Shown in pieces: positions 61,392-64,000 of a stretch of 64,000 nucleotides of DNA (position 1 is its first letter; each line of letters begins with the position of its first letter). The notes beneath the pieces are model-generated. The model did not search any database, was not told where the DNA came from, and saw nothing but the letters and a program-made list of their open reading frames with translations. The position numbers were made by a program, and so were the translations under genes. The stretch spans positions 51,938 through 115,937 of the forward strand of contig NZ_JAQQWT010000004.1 in NCBI RefSeq assembly GCF_028610705.1, in the 5' to 3' direction. The DNA comes from Halalkalibacter alkalisediminis (GTDB lineage: Bacteria > Bacillota > Bacilli > Bacillales > Bacillaceae_D).

Positions 61392-62089
61392 TGATTCATA
61401 TCCCCTAAAATTTCATTTGGTTCATCGAAATATGTGAGGCTCTTTAAGCATTAATTAGCGTTCAATCTCTTTTTAACCATATAAAAATGATTACGCTACG
61501 CTTTTAGAAAGACTATTTAGAAGCTAACTGAAGTCTCTTCCTGACTCCAATTTATAAAGAGTAAACTTTTTTTTGAATATTAAATAAGTAGCGTTATAAT
61601 ATCTTCCACTAGAAGGTTAGCCATAATCTTGAACCTTTATAACCTTTTCACCTATTATTACAGCCTCGTTACTAACGGTTAAGCAAACTAAAATAAGCAG
61701 AGATTAGAGTACGAAAAAGCTTTACCTATATTTCCTTTTTCTTTTTACAAATCCCTCATCCATTTCACATGTTTTCAAACACATTTTAATGTTTGGAATG
61801 CTTCATGACTGACCACACTCTTTAATAAATCTTCTTGTTCGTATGCTGAATTTTAATCATAACTGCGAGCCCTGGTCTATCTTCTTTCTTTAAAAATGTA
61901 AAATCGACACTTGTTTTTTGCTTTTTGTTTGAAGTTCTTACCAAGTTGTTTCAGCCAATCAAGAGAATGGTTGAATTTTGATTAAATTTAAGTGGGACTT
62001 GTTTGTTTATTTTCTCAGTGTAAAGAGTAAGTTGTTTTCTAGGAAGGAAAAGTGATGGTTCTAAAAGAACGGTTTAAAAGGAGGTTATT
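61392..62089. other. Long intergenic region with a possible decayed gene
   Basis: AT-rich; no complete gene, tRNA or repeat seen. Only 61845-61980 shows coding-like sequence, described separately. The last 60 bases hold the SD (AAAAGGAGG) of the next gene. Confidence 0.5.
61845..61980 (-). pseudogene. Possible gene fragment of unknown family
   Basis: On the minus strand one frame gives KFNHSLDWLKQLGKNFKQKAKNK and, after a one-base shift, VDFTFLKKEDRPGLAVMIKI then TNKKIY. The composition looks like coding sequence and the two pieces abut. I do not recognise the family. Confidence 0.3.
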
Positions 62090-62542
62090 ATGGCTAAAGC
62101 AATGATATCTGGGTTACTGTTTGTCATACTTTGTATGGCAATTCCTGGTGTCCTCGGCTTACTTCATAGTACAAATAACAGTCAAACTGAAATGGAAAGA
62201 AAAGTTGATGAAAGCGAAAGTCGTGATGAAAAAAGGATGATAACTACTGATGAGTCTAGTCATGAAGATCGTATTTTTTTAACTGAAGATGAACCTGCTA
62301 GGTTCTCAGGAGCAAGCATGCCTAATCAGGAGTTAGTCTTTACAAGGGAAGAAGCAATTGAGGCCGTTCTTGATCAGTTTAGCCTCACTGAATTATTAGG
62401 TCTTTATTCACAAGTTAAAAATGGCGTGAATGCTGAGGATAAGGAAGAGATTCTTACGATGCTAGAGGAGCGGTTTTCTGATGAGGAAATCGAAGCGTTA
62501 AAAGTATTTGGTTTTTCCGAATTAGACAAGGTGTTGCAGTAA
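62090..62542 (+). CDS. Small secreted or membrane-anchored acidic protein
   Basis: 150 residues. N-terminal signal or anchor (AMISGLLFVILCMAIPGVLGLL), a charged spacer, then a helical C-terminal half (FTREEAIEAVLDQFSLTELLGLYSQVKNGVNAEDKEEILTMLEERFSDEEIEALKVFGFSELDKVL). AAAAGGAGG precedes the ATG. I do not recognise the family, though the tail resembles helical repeat domains of Bacillus spore and envelope proteins. Confidence 0.75.
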   Translation: MAKAMISGLLFVILCMAIPGVLGLLHSTNNSQTEMERKVDESESRDEKRMITTDESSHEDRIFLTEDEPARFSGASMPNQELVFTREEAIEAVLDQFSLTELLGLYSQVKNGVNAEDKEEILTMLEERFSDEEIEALKVFGFSELDKVLQ

Positions 62543-62613
62543 CTGAGGAAATCCAACCGATTTGTTCGAATAAGAGAAGCCCTTGTTGACCGAAATAACA
62601 TACTGGCAGATGT

Positions 62614-63090
62614 ATGATGAAGAAATTCATTTTGTTTCTGTTCATTCTTATACTTGTTAGCTGTGGACAAGAAAATGTTGCTGATGTACTTAATCCTGCC
62701 ACTGATACGACCGACCCGACCGTAACTAAAGAAGGCACTGTCAGCGAAGCGTTGAATTTCACATTTTTTGCTTTAGATGTTACCTACGCCAATCACTTGT
62801 CATAGGTTGACGATGAACACTCAGGTCATCACGTTGATGCTGAAGTAAAAACGAACTAGAGGGCGAAACTCTCAAGGATGAAGACGCTATTGCCATCTTC
62901 AACCTTACTTAGAGCAATTAACCTTTACGAAAGATACAGCACTTGATGCGATCACATCACCCAAGTCTTGAGTGTTTTTGGCTTACAGGCTGATGATGAT
63001 AAGCTTGAGCTAGAAGTGATATTTCCTGATGGGACAAAAAAGGAATTCGAAACAAGATCTTCAACTCAACAGGGTAGATGCATTTGTATG
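62614..63090 (+). pseudogene. Decayed YusW-like lipoprotein gene
   Basis: A lipobox start (KKFILFLFILILVSCGQ) is followed by EALNFTFFALDVTYANHLS, a TAG stop, VDDEHSGHHVDAEVKTN, another TAG, then in other frames LEQLTFTKDTALDAIT and LSVFGLQADDDKLELEVIFPDGTKKEFETRS. These pieces match the YusW-like domain in order, with two nonsense codons and at least two frameshifts. Confidence 0.8.
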
Positions 63091-63128
63091 AAGCATGTAT
63101 GTACCTCTCTAATAAAAAAGGCCCCCTA

Positions 63129-63383
63129 TCAGGGCTGCTTAGGCATTAACTTTTCACAATGCTCAATCATTTCCGCTAATACATCCTGCTTCTCAAGTGT
63201 GGTCCATGGAACTTCTACTCCTTGACCTGGTGCTAGAGCCTTTCCACGAAACTCCTGTTGGTCATTGGCTGCAATGTAAATATCCCAACTCCACGTTTTC
63301 AATTTGTTTGTTGACTCAACTCCAGCATTATCAATTTCTACTAAAAAATGATTTTTGATCGTAAATTCTCTGATATTATCCAT
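63129..63383 (-). CDS. Small protein of unknown function
   Basis: 84 residues with no signal peptide or membrane span: REFTIKNHFLVEIDNAGVESTNKLKTWSWDIYIAANDQQEFRGKALAPGQGVEVPW suggests a beta-rich fold, then a helix. SD AGGGGAG is present. No family recognised. Confidence 0.6.
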   Translation of the reverse strand: MDNIREFTIKNHFLVEIDNAGVESTNKLKTWSWDIYIAANDQQEFRGKALAPGQGVEVPWTTLEKQDVLAEMIEHCEKLMPKQP

Positions 63384-63536
63384 TGAAATCTCCCCTTTTA
63401 TTAGTCATTCTACATAAGAGGGTTATTTTCCTATATTAATCGTGAGACAATTCCCGACATGAAAGTAGGTTTCTGTCGATATATCGTTATTTTTATATAG
63501 TTTGCTTTTTAGTGAGAGTTGCTGCGATCAACAAAA

Positions 63537-63570
63537 AGCACATGGAACGTTCAACTGCCCATGCACCTTT
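63537..63570 (-). terminator. Possible terminator after the histidine kinase
   Basis: On the minus strand GCATGG and CCATGTGC form a short imperfect stem followed by TTTTT. Confidence 0.45.
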
Positions 63571-63670
63571 TCCTCATTGTATAGGAGGCGGACATACAAT
63601 CCGCTATTTCCATGAAATTCTATATGTTAGTGTCCTCTCGGCTAAAAGGAATAAGGCCCTTCGCTCAAGC

Positions 63671-64000
63671 CTACTTCAGTAACGAAATCGTAACCTTTGT
63701 TCCGCTCTTTTTATTCTCAAACGATATCGATCCTTTATGCTCTTGAATAATCCTTTTGGATATAGATAAGCCTAAGCCTGTCCCGCCCTCCTTCGTGGAA
63801 AAGAAAGGCTCTCCTAACCTACCTAAAATAGCGATTGGTATCCCTGCTCCATTATCCTCTATTTCTATTGTGACCTCCTTATCGTTTAAAGTCCTAACAT
63901 CAATCGTAACTTGTCCATTTTCGCCGACAGCTTCAATGGCATTTTTTAATATATTGATCATTACCTGCTTGATTTGAGCTCGATCAACATGCACGTCAAA
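63671..64000 (-). CDS. Sensor histidine kinase, C-terminal part, runs off the window
   Basis: 109 residues are visible. They comprise most of the HATPase domain: N-box INILKNAIEAV, G1 EDNGAGIPIAI, F-box FFSTKEGG and G2 GTGLGLSISKRIIQEHKGSI. The frame is open to the window edge, so the HisKA and sensor parts lie beyond 64000. It is the fourth orphan-looking kinase of the window and of the same sporulation-type subgroup. Confidence 0.93.
   Translation of the reverse strand, partial: FDVHVDRAQIKQVMINILKNAIEAVGENGQVTIDVRTLNDKEVTIEIEDNGAGIPIAILGRLGEPFFSTKEGGTGLGLSISKRIIQEHKGSISFENKKSGTKVTISLLK

Noticed and set aside
62803-62862. Readthrough of stop codons in the YusW-like gene, by analogy with CueP
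   Set aside because: The stops are TAG, there are also frameshifts, and no downstream hairpin is seen; simple decay explains it.

Overview
The window reads as the chromosome of a spore-forming, low-GC Bacillaceae, probably an alkaliphile. The outer parts follow the Bacillus subtilis order yuzB-yutJ-yuzD-yutI-thrB-thrC-hom-yutH-yutG-yutF-yutE-yutD-yutC-lipA-lytH(yunA)-yunB. The sporulation and germination genes (yutH, lytH, yunB, YhcN-type lipoprotein, GerA/GerC/GerB, KinB-like kinases) fit an endospore former. The alkaliphile assignment is inference, from a secreted high-alkaline-type subtilisin, several sodium-type transporters and the repeat content.

Layout. 0-20 kb: the conserved yut block, carrying redox proteins (YuzB, a TetR::NDH-2 in-frame fusion, YuzD, NifU-like YutI), threonine biosynthesis (hom-thrC-thrB), spore coat and lipid genes, two convergent sporulation-type histidine kinases, lipoyl synthase and LytH. 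Inserted at 9.6-10.2 kb is a CueP-type copper protein whose first conserved cysteine codon is UGA, followed by a hairpin that resembles a bacterial SECIS.

20.3-45.3 kb is an accessory region lying between lytH and yunB, which are neighbours in B. subtilis. It holds two NSS amino-acid symporters, each with a tiny partner subunit; a 3-hydroxybenzoate/gentisate catabolic operon with an IclR regulator and an aromatic-acid MFS transporter; a decayed tandem copy of that transporter locus, split by a sigma-54-controlled cassette (YfcC transporter, sigma-54 activator, M20 amidohydrolase); a TRAP transporter; and an NhaC-family transporter behind a lysine riboswitch.

45.3-64 kb: yunB, dihydrofolate reductase, two YsnF-type stress proteins, an RRNPP-type quorum-sensing receptor overlapping a candidate secreted signal peptide, a convergent subtilisin, a GAF/PAS histidine kinase, galE, a rearranged germinant receptor locus (gerA-gerC facing two gerB genes), small secreted proteins, a dead YusW-like lipoprotein gene, and the C-terminus of a further histidine kinase at the window edge.

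A family of structured dispersed repeats (a 40-bp hairpin followed by a multi-stem element closed by GCAATG/CATTGC) occurs at 1-229, 529-657, 24857-24987 and 53612-53703, with fragments elsewhere. Its paired arms co-vary between copies. No tRNA, rRNA, CRISPR array or transposase was recognised.
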